From positions 10,354,001-10,418,000 of the forward strand of contig NZ_CP034539.1 of assembly GCF_003963535.1 (NCBI RefSeq): a DNA stretch of 64,000 nucleotides, read 5' to 3'. The notes below the pieces were generated by a model that was not told where the DNA came from, ran no database searches, and worked only from the letters and a program-made list of their open reading frames with translations. The DNA is from Streptomyces cyaneochromogenes. Its GTDB lineage: Bacteria; Actinomycetota; Actinomycetes; Streptomycetales; Streptomycetaceae. The translations under genes were made by a program, and so were the position numbers. Of this stretch, positions 53,433-62,665 are shown one piece after another (within the stretch, counting starts at the first letter, position 1; the number at the start of each line of letters is the position of its first letter).

Positions 53433-53764
53433 CGCCCGCCCCCAGCACCCAGAGAGCGGTCACGGACCACTGCTGGATCAAAGCTGCGCACGTTGCCGGG
53501 CACGGCCGGCGCACCGGTGGCCGGGTTCTTGACCTCGTCCTCGAACATGTCGGCCAGGTCGTTGCGCGAGTTGTACAGCCCCAGAGCGATCACCATCAAG
53601 AGCAGCGCACCGATACCGGCCTTGAGACTGAACTTCTGGATCATGATGATGACGACCAGGCAGCCCAGACCGACCTGCAACCCCTTGGCCGACCAGTTGC
53701 CGAACATGGCGAGCCAGGCGTCGCCAAGCTCCTCCAGCTCCCCGGCCAGATACAGGCCGCCCAT
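53429..53764 (-). CDS. Small membrane protein (VirB2 position)
   Basis: 111 residues, ATG 53764 (MGGLYLAGELEELGD), sharing one base with the TcpC stop (TGATG). Two hydrophobic helices (GLQVGLGCLVVIIMIQKFSL and IGALLLMVIALGLYN) and an acidic tail with NDLADMFEDEVKNP. In Gram-positive T4SS this position holds a small pilin-like or channel subunit. Function inferred from position only. Confidence 0.65.
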   Translation of the reverse strand: MGGLYLAGELEELGDAWLAMFGNWSAKGLQVGLGCLVVIIMIQKFSLKAGIGALLLMVIALGLYNSRNDLADMFEDEVKNPATGAPAVPGNVRSFDPAVVRDRSLGAGGGR

Positions 53765-54693
53765 CACCGCACCCCCTGCGCATCGGAGGTGCCGGAGGTG
53801 AGGGCGGCGATATCCCAGCGGCCCGAGCGGGCGGTCAGGCAGAGCTCGTAACCCAGCGGCCACCTCCCGCCCTCGTCCCGGGCTTCCACCTGAGCAAGGA
53901 CACGGACCGTGGTGTTGTCGGCCGGGACCCGCCCGTCGCCGGATGACTCCTCCACGGCGAGGACCTGGCGCACCGTGACCCGCGCGAACGGGGCGGGGGA
54001 GAGGGCGGGCAGCACGGTTCCGGGCCCAAGATAGCGACCAACCTCGCCGGCACCGGTCAGATACGCGGCCAGGAACTCCTCCACGGTGGAAGCCAGTTCA
54101 CCGCCCGCAACACGCACCCGGTACGGCGACGCCGGCACCTCGGCCCGCCCGGGGCCGGCCACCACAGCCGGCGCAGCCATCACCGCGAACGAGCCGCCCG
54201 TGCGGCCAGCAACGACCGGCACGGCGTAATAGCGCACCGTCGCGTCCGCGTATTGCGCAGCCACCGTCACCGACCACGTCCCGCCCGCCCGGCGCGCACT
54301 GCGCACCGCAATCACCCCCTGCGGCGCCTGCGCACCCGCGGCCGCCTCGGGCAACTCGACATTCGGGGCCATCGACTGCGCAAGCCGCGCCTGCGCACTC
54401 TCGGCGTCATCGGCGCTGCTGCGCAGCCACACACTCACGAACAACTGCGCATAGCCGCCCGGGTCAGCCGAGGCCGCAGCGCTGCGCACGGTCGCGGGCT
54501 TGGCCACAGCGGCCGCTTCCACCCCGGTCGGGGAAGAGGCGACGGCGACGCCCAGCGCGGCCGGCCCGGCCGCGATGACGGACCACACAGCCAGCCGTGA
54601 AAGGCGGACCCGGCGACGCATCCCCCTTAGCGCGACGCCCGCGGCCACTGGAGCAGTGGCCTGGCTCGTTGAGGCTTGCTTGGCACGAAGCAT
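53764..54693 (-). CDS. TcpC/VirB8-like conjugation protein
   Basis: 309 residues, ATG at 54693. One N-terminal membrane helix (LAVWSVIAAGPAALGVAVAS, about 35-55) and two external NTF2-like domains (about 80-190 and 195-305). The first reads YAQLFVSVWLRSSADDAESA and VTVAAQYADATVRYYAVPVV; the second VEEFLAAYLTGAGEVGRYLG. This bitopic double-domain design defines TcpC, the Gram-positive VirB8 counterpart. First gene of the operon; the promoter must lie just upstream in the palindrome-rich region. Confidence 0.82.
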   Translation of the reverse strand: MLRAKQASTSQATAPVAAGVALRGMRRRVRLSRLAVWSVIAAGPAALGVAVASSPTGVEAAAVAKPATVRSAAASADPGGYAQLFVSVWLRSSADDAESAQARLAQSMAPNVELPEAAAGAQAPQGVIAVRSARRAGGTWSVTVAAQYADATVRYYAVPVVAGRTGGSFAVMAAPAVVAGPGRAEVPASPYRVRVAGGELASTVEEFLAAYLTGAGEVGRYLGPGTVLPALSPAPFARVTVRQVLAVEESSGDGRVPADNTTVRVLAQVEARDEGGRWPLGYELCLTARSGRWDIAALTSGTSDAQGVR

Positions 54694-54813
54694 GGTCGAA
54701 CTCCCTGGTCAGAACCGACGTTGCTGACTCTGAGGAAACCCACCGGCCCCGACCCGACCACCGACCACCAGCCCCCGACCACGGTCACAATGAGGGCACA
54801 AGGCGCATGGAAG

Positions 54814-54840
54814 GGCCTGTGGTCGGCCCGACCACAGGCC
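54814..54840. promoter_or_regulatory. 27-base perfect palindrome
   Basis: Arms GGCCTGTGGTCGG and CCGACCACAGGCC around a central C. It lies 121 bases upstream of the TcpC-like start. The core TGGTCGGCCCGACCA recurs at 55152-55166. Probably the binding site of a dimeric regulator of the conjugation operon, not encoded nearby. Confidence 0.75.
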
Positions 54841-54970
54841 GGAGCACGCCTCCCGCAGAAGGAGGGGAGGACCACAGCCCAAAACCCGCGGGACAACGCC
54901 CGGATTCGCGTGGTGCGGAAGCCCGCACCACTGGTGCGTAGACGAACGCCACCGCCACCGCACACCCGGC

Positions 54971-55147
54971 TGCGCACCACGGCAACGGGAGTGCGCAACC
55001 ACGGACTTGGCACCAGCACCACACCCGCTTGCACAGCCGCGCCGCCCCCGGGCCGGCTGCGCACAACCCCCTGCCCGATCGCGCCGCCCGCGCACACCCA
55101 CGGGCTGCGCACCGAGCTGCGCAGCGCGTGCACGGTGGCGGTGCGCA
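54971..55147. repeat. Cluster of six TGCGCA motifs
   Basis: Copies at 54971, 54992, 55058, 55106, 55118 and 55142, each itself palindromic, most followed or preceded by CC/AC. Density is high even for a GC-rich genome, suggesting iterons. Confidence 0.55.
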
Positions 55148-55506
55148 CGCGTGGTCGGCCCGACCATGGAGCGACCACGCCGGTCCGGACGGTATGTTGC
55201 CGGACCGTGATCGATGGGGTGCCATCTCGTGACCGCTGGGGCTACGTCGCCACGTCCGCACGCTCTCGCCGTCGGGCAGGCCGTCCCGCAGAGTCTGGTT
55301 GCGCTCCCTCGAGTACGCACGTGCCGCAGCATGCACTGGCAGGGCGAACTGGGTACGGATGAGCCCGCTTCGCGACCACAGCTTGGCTGGATCTGAGGAA
55401 GAAGCCCCCGCCGTGACCGACAGCCTTGGAGGATGGCGCCCGGATCCGATGACTACATGACCCGGGACGCGGCGTCCGCTGACAGATCCCGCGAAGGTGA
55501 CCGAAC

Positions 55507-55995
55507 CTACGTGAGATCCTTCCGCATCAACGTGCACATCGTTTCGTAGCGGCGCAACGACCCATCAGGGGCTTGCTCGTCCCACCAGTCCGGCTGACGG
55601 TCGTACGCGACATAGCCCAGCCTTTCGTACAGCGCACGTGCCCGTGGGTTGCTCTCCTCCACACCGAGCTCGGCCTGCCGCAGACCGCGGTTCCTGATCC
55701 GCAGTTCTGCGGCTTCCACAAGCAACGTGCCGATCCCACACGACTGCAATGCGGGGTGTACTGCCAGCTGCCACAAAGTGCCGACACCCTTCTTGACCTG
55801 GTAATCGACGCCGCCCTTCGCCACAGGGATGTCGGTGGCAGGGCAGACCGCAAGGTAGTCGACCTCGCCGGTCCGGACACGTTCCAACTGCTTGGCGACG
55901 TTGGCCAGGTGGTGGTCAGACCCTGCCCACCCGCACGACGCCAGGTCCGCATGCACCAAATCACGGACTGACACCTTCAACACGACGTTGATCAT
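55507..55995 (-). CDS. GNAT family N-acetyltransferase
   Basis: 162 residues from ATG 55995 (MINVVLKVSVRDL). GNAT core: LWQLAVHPALQSCGIGTLLV near residue 90 (acetyl-CoA loop), LGVEESNPRARALYERLGY, and a C-terminal LRRYETMCTLMRKDL. Cytosolic; substrate unknown. Confidence 0.88.
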   Translation of the reverse strand: MINVVLKVSVRDLVHADLASCGWAGSDHHLANVAKQLERVRTGEVDYLAVCPATDIPVAKGGVDYQVKKGVGTLWQLAVHPALQSCGIGTLLVEAAELRIRNRGLRQAELGVEESNPRARALYERLGYVAYDRQPDWWDEQAPDGSLRRYETMCTLMRKDLT

Positions 55996-56181
55996 CTTGA
56001 GTACCTCCGGCGAGCCAGCATCCAGGCCGGTCACACAGGGCGCAAAGCCGTTTCGTCTGCCCACACTCCTGGCTCACGGTTCACTGCTGCTCAAGCAATC
56101 AGACGAACGCCGCTACTGAAAGCGAACGAAGCCAGCGGCGAAAGGCCACCCCAACTGGGCAGCAGTTGAGGTGATCTTGCT

Positions 56182-56470
56182 GTGTCTGGTGTGATCACGG
56201 CGTCCGAGCCGTCCTGGACAGTCCTGTTCACCGGGCTGAGCCCGCGGCAGTTCGGCAAGCTGGTCACCCCGCTGCGGCGCGAAGGTGCCGACCCGGTCCG
56301 CAAGAGTCGGCCGTGGAGCTTGCCGCTGCAGGGCCGGGTCCTGCTGGTCACCGCCTACTGGCGAACAAGCCTGAGGCTGCGGCAACGCTCCGCTGTTTGG
56401 GGTGTCCATTGCCGACCGGATCGTCGCTCAGCTCGGGCGGCTGATCAGCACCCGGTCGACGAAGGCCAGC
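56182..56470 (+). pseudogene. IS5-type transposase N-terminal remnant
   Basis: GTG/ATG start region reads VSGVITASEPSW, TGLSPRQFGKLVTPLRREGA, SLPLQGRVLLVTAYWRTSL, the N-terminal HTH part of an IS5-group transposase. Beyond 56385 the frame shifts (LFGVSIADRIVAQLGRLIS fits the next part) and then ends. Catalytic domain missing. A possible further scrap (CHFLDQVAEMCTIKAAEV) lies at 56560-56620. Confidence 0.7.
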
Positions 56471-56719
56471 TGGTGATTGGGCCCGGTAACCGGCTCCCTG
56501 CTGCCGGTCGTGGACGCGCCGTTCATGCAGCGCTGACTCGCGCTGTGCCGCCCGCGGGCCTGCCACTTCCTCGATCAAGTCGCCGAGATGTGCACGATCA
56601 AGGCCGCAGAAGTCATGGGACAGGCCGCGGGCCGAGAGGGACGTCACCGTCCACTCACCCTGCGCGGCCGTCACGGCCGATCCCGCGCTACCGCGTATCG
56701 AATCGTTAGGCTCAGAGGC

Positions 56720-57160
56720 ATGACTCTTCAGCGGATGGACAACGTCGCCATCGTCGTCGACGATCTGGACGCGGCTGTCGCCTTCTTCACCGAGCTCGGC
56801 ATGGAGCTGGAAGGAAAGGCGCAGATCGAAGGCGTTTATGCGGACCGCACCGTCGGACTTGACGGCGTCCGGAGCGACATCGCGATGATGCGGACTCCGG
56901 ACGGCCACAGCAAGCTGGAGCTGACCAAATATCACACCCCCGCGGTATCCGACGCCGAGCCGCGGAACCCTCCGCCCAACACGCTGGGCCTGCATCGCGT
57001 CATGTTCGCAGTCGACGACATCGACGACACCATCGCCCGCCTGCGCGCCCACGGTGCCGAACTCCTCGGCGAGGTAGCGCAGTACGAGAACATCTACCGG
57101 CTCTGCAACCTCCGCGGCCCCGCAGGCATCATCGTCGCCCTGGCCGAACAGATTGGCTGA
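56720..57160 (+). CDS. VOC superfamily (glyoxalase/dioxygenase-like) protein
   Basis: 146 residues, ATG at 56720 after AGAGG. Two beta-alpha-beta-beta-beta modules: MDNVAIVVDDLDAAVAFFTE at the start and LHRVMFAVDDIDDTIARLRA in the middle, with YENIYRLCNLRGPAGIIVAL at the end. Possible metal ligands are limited, so it might be an antibiotic-binding or lyase-type member. Cytosolic. Confidence 0.9.
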   Translation: MTLQRMDNVAIVVDDLDAAVAFFTELGMELEGKAQIEGVYADRTVGLDGVRSDIAMMRTPDGHSKLELTKYHTPAVSDAEPRNPPPNTLGLHRVMFAVDDIDDTIARLRAHGAELLGEVAQYENIYRLCNLRGPAGIIVALAEQIG

Positions 57161-57199
57161 CGCGGGCCTGCCGCGCGGAGCATGTCGACGGCAGCACCG

Positions 57200-57893
57200 C
57201 TCTGACGCATTCGCGATAGGGGCGGTGCAAGCTGCTGTACGAGCCGGTGCCGGCCCCTGGCCGGAGGAGATGCCGAAACCGGGGCGGCGCGAGCCGCTCT
57301 GGCTCACCGACATGGAACGCAACGTCCCACCCGACTGGGACGATCTGACCGTGTTCGACACCCTGACCCCCCTTCGTGTCGGATCAGGTGAGGGTCGGCT
57401 ACCTCCTGGTCGTGACGGGGCTCGGCGGCATATTCGCGGTCGAGCTCCACGACCCCGCCGTAAGTCCGCGCATCAGCAAGGTGCATGGGGAGCCAATCTT
57501 CGCCGACTCGGGTTTCCTTCCCGCTCTTCACCGCGGGACAGCACGGCGCCGCGGCTCGTACGACCCCGACCTCTTCGAACCGGACGTCGTACGTCGCCTG
57601 CCCACCGGCTTGCTGCCCGAGGGGGTGACGGACGCCGAGGCACGCCGCGTTCTCACGGACGTCGGACTGCCCGCCTTCGAAGGCGTCGCCATCCGGCTCG
57701 AGGCTCTGGACGAAGTGGGTCTGCCCCGGCTCGCCCCTGGCACCCTGTCGGCAGACGCCGTCTCAGGCGCGTACTACAAGATCGGTACGTGCGGTGGCGG
57801 CGACCTGGGCCTGCACGGCGGAACGGGCAGGTCGTCCTGTTCGATGCGGCCGACTGGAGCAGTGCAGCAGACGACTTCGATGCCCAGACCCGA
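57200..57893 (+). pseudogene. SUKH-type (SUKH-4-like) gene, frameshifted
   Basis: The first piece (REPLWLTDMERNVPPDWDD then LTVFDTLTP) breaks at a C-run near 57370. The second frame reads VRVGYLLVVTGLGGIFAVEL, HDPAVSPRISKVHG and then LLPEGVTDAEARRVLTDVGL, the start of a SUKH-4 immunity domain, with YYKIGTCGGGDLGL. After another shift near 57820 the end is VVLFDAADWSSAADDFDAQ. SUKH proteins usually neutralise polymorphic toxins. No toxin gene is next to it. Confidence 0.5.
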
Positions 57894-57954
57894 TGACCCG
57901 CTCCACTTCGCGCAGGGGCGACGGCGGCCAGACCCTCGTCCCCCTACGGCCACG

Positions 57955-58413
57955 TCAACGCGGATCGATGGCTGCTTCAGCCGCTGCCTTGATCCGGGCG
58001 CCGAAGGCGGCCGCATCCTTGCGGGCGGCAACGAGCGCCAGGCCGACGAGGAGCTTGCCGAGACCGTGGCCTTCCAGAACGTTGAAGATACGCACGCGAG
58101 TCCTACCGCCGTCCAGAGCCTGCAGGTCGTAGCCGCCTTCGCGGACCGACACGCTGTTCTTCGACACCTCGGCCCACCGGATCTTTGCCGGGGCCTGGAG
58201 GTCGGTGATGCGGAACTCCCTGGCTGTTTTGACCCCGGCGTCCTTGACCGTGCTGCGGAAGACCGTCCCCACGGCTGTCGGGGCGTCGGGGACCCGCTCG
58301 ATCTTGAGCACGCGAGGGCTGAACTGCGGGTCGTTGCGCCCGTCGGCGAGGTAGCCGAACACCGCCTCGACCGGTCGATCGACCTCGACCGTCGCTTCAA
58401 ACTGTCCCGACAT
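57955..58413 (-). CDS. SRPBCC/polyketide cyclase-like protein
   Basis: 152 residues, ATG 58413 after TTGAGGAG. Helix-grip fold: SGQFEATVEVDRPVEAVFGY, DGRNDPQFSPRVLKIER, VGTVFRSTVKDAGVKTAREF and LGKLLVGLALVAARKDAAAF at the end. The cavity could hold a small hydrophobic ligand. No partner gene. Confidence 0.88.
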   Translation of the reverse strand: MSGQFEATVEVDRPVEAVFGYLADGRNDPQFSPRVLKIERVPDAPTAVGTVFRSTVKDAGVKTAREFRITDLQAPAKIRWAEVSKNSVSVREGGYDLQALDGGRTRVRIFNVLEGHGLGKLLVGLALVAARKDAAAFGARIKAAAEAAIDPR

Positions 58414-59099
58414 GAGCACTCCTCAATCGCTTGAGCCGCAGCATGCCCGCGATGCCTTCGGTAGATGCCCGCGGACCGCCGGATTGTGAGGGACTGCCTC
58501 GTACGCACGCGAAGGGCGGCGCCGCCTGTCCTGTCTTGGCGTCACCGCGACCCTATGGGAGCACCCAGCCTCTCGCGAGGTGAGCGGCGTGGCAACGAGG
58601 GTAGGCCGCCGGGGGGAATGTGGACCGGTCACCGGCCTGTATACAGGCGCCGTCCACCGAAGCCCCGCATCTCGTCGGGTGCGAACCTTCCGGCCTGCGC
58701 CAGCCACATGCGAGTGGCCTGCAGGCGCGCTCCTGGCAGAATGGGGACATCAGTAACCTCGGCAGCGCCCGACTCAAGGCTGCGCGGCACCACCACCGGG
58801 CCGGGGGTTGCTGCCGCACCGAGGGAAAGGCCCGCTCAGCAGCTCCTGCTGCCCGGGCCGCAGGACCTGCCACGACGTCTGCTGTACATGCAGCCACTGC
58901 GAGCATCGTCGTCGTCTGGTGCGCCGGGCCACCTATCGACGTCTTCGGGCAGGCCATGGAGGTGATAGCGGGAGCCCCATAGGAACGCTGCCAGTCCAGA
59001 GGCCAGGGCGGGGTCCAACAGGTGTCCAGGGCCGTGGGCCGCCGACCGAGGCGGGTGGGCCGGGTGGTGGCGCGCTGGCGGTGGCGCCGCTGGTTGAGT
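58414..59099. other. No supported gene
   Basis: About 690 bases with many open frames but no recognisable protein on either strand. Likely eroded sequence. Confidence 0.35.
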
Positions 59100-59275
59100 C
59101 ACTTGCCCAGCGCGTACCGATAGTGGGTGGTGGGCTGTGAGACGGCCAGGTGGCCGTGGGGGGCGTAGGAGCAGGCAGCCTGCCGCCCGTGCATCACGCT
59201 GCGGCGCCGCGCGGGCCAGACGTGGAAGCGGCCGATCTCGGCGGGTGTGAGGCCGAGCTGGGCGAGCAGTTGCGC
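59100..59275 (-). pseudogene. Helicase-associated (HA) domain scrap
   Basis: The minus strand reads QLLAQLGLTPAEIGRFHVW then RRRSVMHGRQAACSYAPHGH and LAVSQPTTHYRYALGK. The HGHLAV...ALGK pattern fits the HA repeats of Streptomyces helicase-associated proteins. Only about 58 codons remain. Confidence 0.35.
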
Positions 59276-59669
59276 CTATGGCGTCAGCGGATCATCCGCA
59301 GGTGAGCCGCAGCGCAGTCCCAGGGCCGCACCGCCGCGGGCCATGACCCGCCGATCGGCTCCTCGTGTTCGCCTGGGCGGAACGCCGGCTGTGACCAGCC
59401 CGCGCCGCGCGCCCGGCGCACTGCGCGCATGTGGACGGATTCGTGGACCGAGGGGCCGTCGTGCGGCGACAGCCGGAGCCGTAGCACGCACCGTACCCGG
59501 CCCCCAGGGCAGCTGCGGGACCGCTCCTGCCGCGCAAGGCCGCGGCCACCGGCAAGGCCCCATGCCCATGCGGGCGATGGACTGCGCGTCGTCAGCGCCG
59601 CGTCGGTTGAAAGTCCCCTCAATAATACGGAGTTGACAGGGTGATCACTCGCGCGTCAGCATCCGGCCG
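59276..59669. other. No supported gene
   Basis: About 390 bases upstream of the next gene. Probably holds its promoter; the last 40 bases (AATAATACGGAGTTGACAGG near 59621) contain a TTGACA-like element. Confidence 0.35.
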
Positions 59670-61178
59670 ATGGAGATCACCGATCTGACACCAGCGGAGC
59701 GCCGTGTCTGGCAAGCGTTCTCACTCGGGGAGGGAGTCGACTTCCGCGACGGTGCCGTCGACGACCCCTCGGCTGGCGCGTCCTGGGGGCCGGAGCGGAC
59801 CGTACGCGCGCAGGTGCTGCGGACGCTGCTGATCGACGGACCGGCACGCGACGGTGAGATAGCCGGCCTGAAGCTGGCGGGGGCGCGCATCACAGGGCGT
59901 CTCGACCTCACCTACGGGACGATCGACCACCCCATACGCCTTCGGTCCTGTCACTTCGAACACGCCCCGCACCTGTACGGCGCTCAGATCCGCGCCCTCG
60001 TACTGAGCGACTCGGTATTGCCCGGGCTCAGCGCAGCGACCCTCCGCGTCGACGGGGTTCTGCGGATGACCGGCTGCCGTATCGCCGGTCCCGTGCGCCT
60101 GCAGGGGGTGAAGATCACCGGAGCGTTCTTCGTCAACAAGGCGCACCTCGGTCGCCCGGCTGCACCCGGCCATGCGATGACGCCCAGCACGTCGGACCAC
60201 GAGGCGGCAGAGGAGCCGATCCTCCAGCTCAACCATGCGGAGATCGGCACCGACGTGTGGGCCGTCGGACTCGTCGCCCACGGCCAGATCCGGCTGGATG
60301 CGGCCACGGTCGGTGGTCAGGTGAACCTGGAAGATGCCCACCTGCGCGCTCCCGGAGGCACCGCCCTGCAGGCCGAGACCCTCTCGGTCGGCACTCACCT
60401 GCACGGCCTGCGGCTCCGCGCCGACGGCCAGGTCGTCCTCGACGGTGCCCACGTCCCGCGCCTTCTCAATCTCTCGCACGCCCAGCTGTCCAACCCGGAC
60501 GGGGAGGCCCTGCGTGCCACCAGTTGTCTGGTGGGCGAGCTGTGGCTGCGTGAAGCCACCACGATCGTGGGCGCGGTCGACCTGCGCCGCGCCCAGTTCG
60601 ACCTCCTGCACGTCCTGCCGGATGTCTGGCCCGCCCAGGTCGGCGTCGACGGCCTCAATTACCGCACCCTCGCACCGCATCTCCCGGCCGAACAGCGTCT
60701 GCCGCTCCTGGAACGAGAGGCAGGAGGATATCTCCCCAACGGTTACGAGCAGTTGACCACCGCCTACCGTGCCGTCGGCGACGACGCCGCGGCCCGCACC
60801 GTCCAACTGGCCAAACTCCGGCGACACCGCCGCACACTGCCCTGGTACGCCCGCTTCTGGGGACGCCTCCAGGACGTAACCGTCGGCTATGGCTTCCGCC
60901 CCCTTCGCGCCGTCGGCTGGCTGTCGATCCTCCTGCTCATCGGCGCCGTCGCCTTCACACTGGATCACCCACGCGCCGTGAAGCCCGACGAAGCCCCGGA
61001 CTTCACCCCCGTCGTCTACACCATCGATCTCCTGCTGCCCGTCATCAACTTCGGGCAGGAGAGCGCATTCGCCCCGCGAGGCTGGCACCAGTGGCTGGCC
61101 TATCTGCTCATCGCCACTGGTTGGGTTCTGGCGACGACGGTCGCGGCAGGCGTCACTCGCTCCCTGAACCGCCAGTGA
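59670..61178 (+). CDS. Beta-helix-like membrane protein
   Basis: 502 residues, ATG at 59670. The first 330 residues form a repetitive, right-handed helix-like region (LAGARITGRLDLTYGTI, LRVDGVLRMTGCRIAGPV, DAATVGGQVNLEDAHLRA, DGAHVPRLLNLSHAQLSN), similar in periodicity to pentapeptide-type proteins. After a linker (EREAGGYLPNGYEQLTTAYRA) come two membrane helices (AVGWLSILLLIGAVAFTLD and LAYLLIATGWVLATTVAAGV). Such proteins are often labelled oxidoreductase in actinobacteria without evidence. Function unknown. Confidence 0.8.
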   Translation: MEITDLTPAERRVWQAFSLGEGVDFRDGAVDDPSAGASWGPERTVRAQVLRTLLIDGPARDGEIAGLKLAGARITGRLDLTYGTIDHPIRLRSCHFEHAPHLYGAQIRALVLSDSVLPGLSAATLRVDGVLRMTGCRIAGPVRLQGVKITGAFFVNKAHLGRPAAPGHAMTPSTSDHEAAEEPILQLNHAEIGTDVWAVGLVAHGQIRLDAATVGGQVNLEDAHLRAPGGTALQAETLSVGTHLHGLRLRADGQVVLDGAHVPRLLNLSHAQLSNPDGEALRATSCLVGELWLREATTIVGAVDLRRAQFDLLHVLPDVWPAQVGVDGLNYRTLAPHLPAEQRLPLLEREAGGYLPNGYEQLTTAYRAVGDDAAARTVQLAKLRRHRRTLPWYARFWGRLQDVTVGYGFRPLRAVGWLSILLLIGAVAFTLDHPRAVKPDEAPDFTPVVYTIDLLLPVINFGQESAFAPRGWHQWLAYLLIATGWVLATTVAAGVTRSLNRQ

Positions 61179-61473
61179 CCGGTGCGGGTCCGCGCATCGG
61201 CCCGTGCTCCCCGCAGATCCTCTGTACGCGACGATGAACGCCACCTGTTGGAGCTCGATGGCGGGTGCTGTCACAGGCGGTGACGTCACCCATCACGTCG
61301 ACGGCACTCCAGGGCTCCCGACGCAGCCGCGATTGACGACGTCCGTCGGCACGACTGCCGCTGGCTTCGCTGCCTGTCTGGGCCCCCGCGCCACTCATTC
61401 CGGCCGCGTTTGAAGCTGAAGGCTGTGGCACATCCTTCTTCCATCGCCGGCAGTCGAGGTGGAAGCCGTGGGA

Positions 61474-61990
61474 ATGGCCAGGCCAACGAGACAGCAGCGG
61501 GCCGTGCCTGGGCATCCCGTGCGGGAGCAGGAGCGTCAGGGTGTGCGTCTCACCAGCCGGTCGCGGGCGATTGGCGTGGCCGTGTTGTGTGGCAGCCTGC
61601 TCCTGGTCGCCCTCGTCACTGTGGTGGCCCCCCTCAATAGCTGCTGGACTGGGACGCCCCGTCCACGCCTGCTTCGGACCGGGCGAAGGCGATCAATGAC
61701 ACCCGCACCACGCTGCTGCAGGGCTTGGCGGGTGTCGCATTGCTGAGCGGTGCTTCCTTCACCTGGCGGCAGCTGCAGGTCAGTTACCAAGGCCAGGTCA
61801 CACAGCGCTTCACGGGAGCGGTGGAGCGACGGGGCAGCCCCGACCCAGAAGTCCGACTCGGCGCGATCTTCACCCTGGAACGCATCGCCGGCGGCATCCC
61901 GAAGCTGCCCTGGATGGGGAAGCGGCCCTGGTTCGCCGGACTCTTCGGCGGGCTGTCGGGCGCCGTCGTGATGCCGCTGGCTCTGGGCGT
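61474..61990 (+). pseudogene. Pentapeptide-repeat-type membrane protein, truncated and frameshifted
   Basis: ATG 61474 reads MARPTRQQRAV and a membrane helix (AIGVAVLCGSLLLVALVTVV). After a frame change near 61635 it continues INDTRTTLLQGLAGVALLSG, FTWRQLQVSYQGQVTQRFT and EVRLGAIFTLERIAGG, the standard N-terminal module of pentapeptide-repeat membrane proteins. The pentapeptide domain itself is missing after about 61900. Confidence 0.65.
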
Positions 61991-62018
61991 GTTTCAAAAG
62001 CCCGCTGCGAGTGAGCTG

Positions 62019-62456
62019 TCAGTCGGCAGCGACGATGTCGGAGAGACTCACAGCGGGGCGGCCAAGCATGTCTGTCAGCGTGCGCTGCTGGCGCTCGGTC
62101 AGCGAGGCAACGAAGATCACTGCGTCGGCGTTGGCCTGGTTGCAGGCCTGGGCCACTTCGCGGACTTTCCCGTAGGTCAGCAGAGTCCGCGAGGAGTAGG
62201 GCAGACCCATCTTCTGGACCCCGCCGTCCGAGACGCCTCGCCGTTGCACAGTCTGCGCGACGACCCGAGCGCCGCGCGCTGCCAGTTCTGCGGCTGCCGA
62301 CGCCATGACCGATTCGAAGTCCTTCTGCTTCGCCGAGAAGTAGCCCACCAGGACCACATCAGCGCCCACGGCCGGGAGTCGGAACGCGCGACGCTGGACC
62401 GGCTCCGACGGCACGCGGCGAGCCAGGCGCCGGTCGCGCCTTCGGGGCTGATGCAT
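62019..62456 (-). CDS. HflX N-terminal-domain-like protein
   Basis: 145 residues from ATG 62456. DVVLVGYFSAKQKDFESVMA, ARGARVVAQTVQRRGVS, KMGLPYSSRTLLTYGKVREV and ANADAVIFVASLTERQQRTL match the N-terminal domain of the ribosome-binding GTPase HflX. The GTPase domain is absent and the protein ends at VSLSDIVAAD. Stand-alone domain or 3'-truncated gene. The N-terminal 30 residues are Arg-rich and irregular. Confidence 0.75.
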   Translation of the reverse strand: MHQPRRRDRRLARRVPSEPVQRRAFRLPAVGADVVLVGYFSAKQKDFESVMASAAAELAARGARVVAQTVQRRGVSDGGVQKMGLPYSSRTLLTYGKVREVAQACNQANADAVIFVASLTERQQRTLTDMLGRPAVSLSDIVAAD

Positions 62457-62665
62457 GCCACAGGCTAAATGCCTGACTACCTGCAGCGATACCGGGTTTC
62501 TCGCTGACCGAGCCAGGCGAGCAAGATCAGAGCCCGGCACGCTCACCGCGTTGATCGTATTCGCCGCGGTGCTCTGCCGGCGATTGACGCCAGGCTCCAC
62601 AGGACCGGAGGCGGCGCGGGGTCACGGTGCGGCCCGACGGGGGTGATTGCCCGCGCCTTCGGATG

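Larger units (their letters stand above)
54694..55506. promoter_or_regulatory. Palindrome- and TGCGCA-rich noncoding region
   Basis: Over 800 bases without a convincing gene upstream of the conjugation operon. It holds a perfect 27-base palindrome (54814-54840), a shorter relative (55152-55166), a stem-loop (54911-54930) and six TGCGCA hexamers (54971-55147). Candidate operator, oriT or replication origin. A very short frame from GTG 55413 ends after 16 codons. Confidence 0.55.

Noticed and set aside
55413..55461. GTG-started 16-codon frame after the iteron region
   Set aside because: Too short; could be the relic of a truncated gene but has no support.
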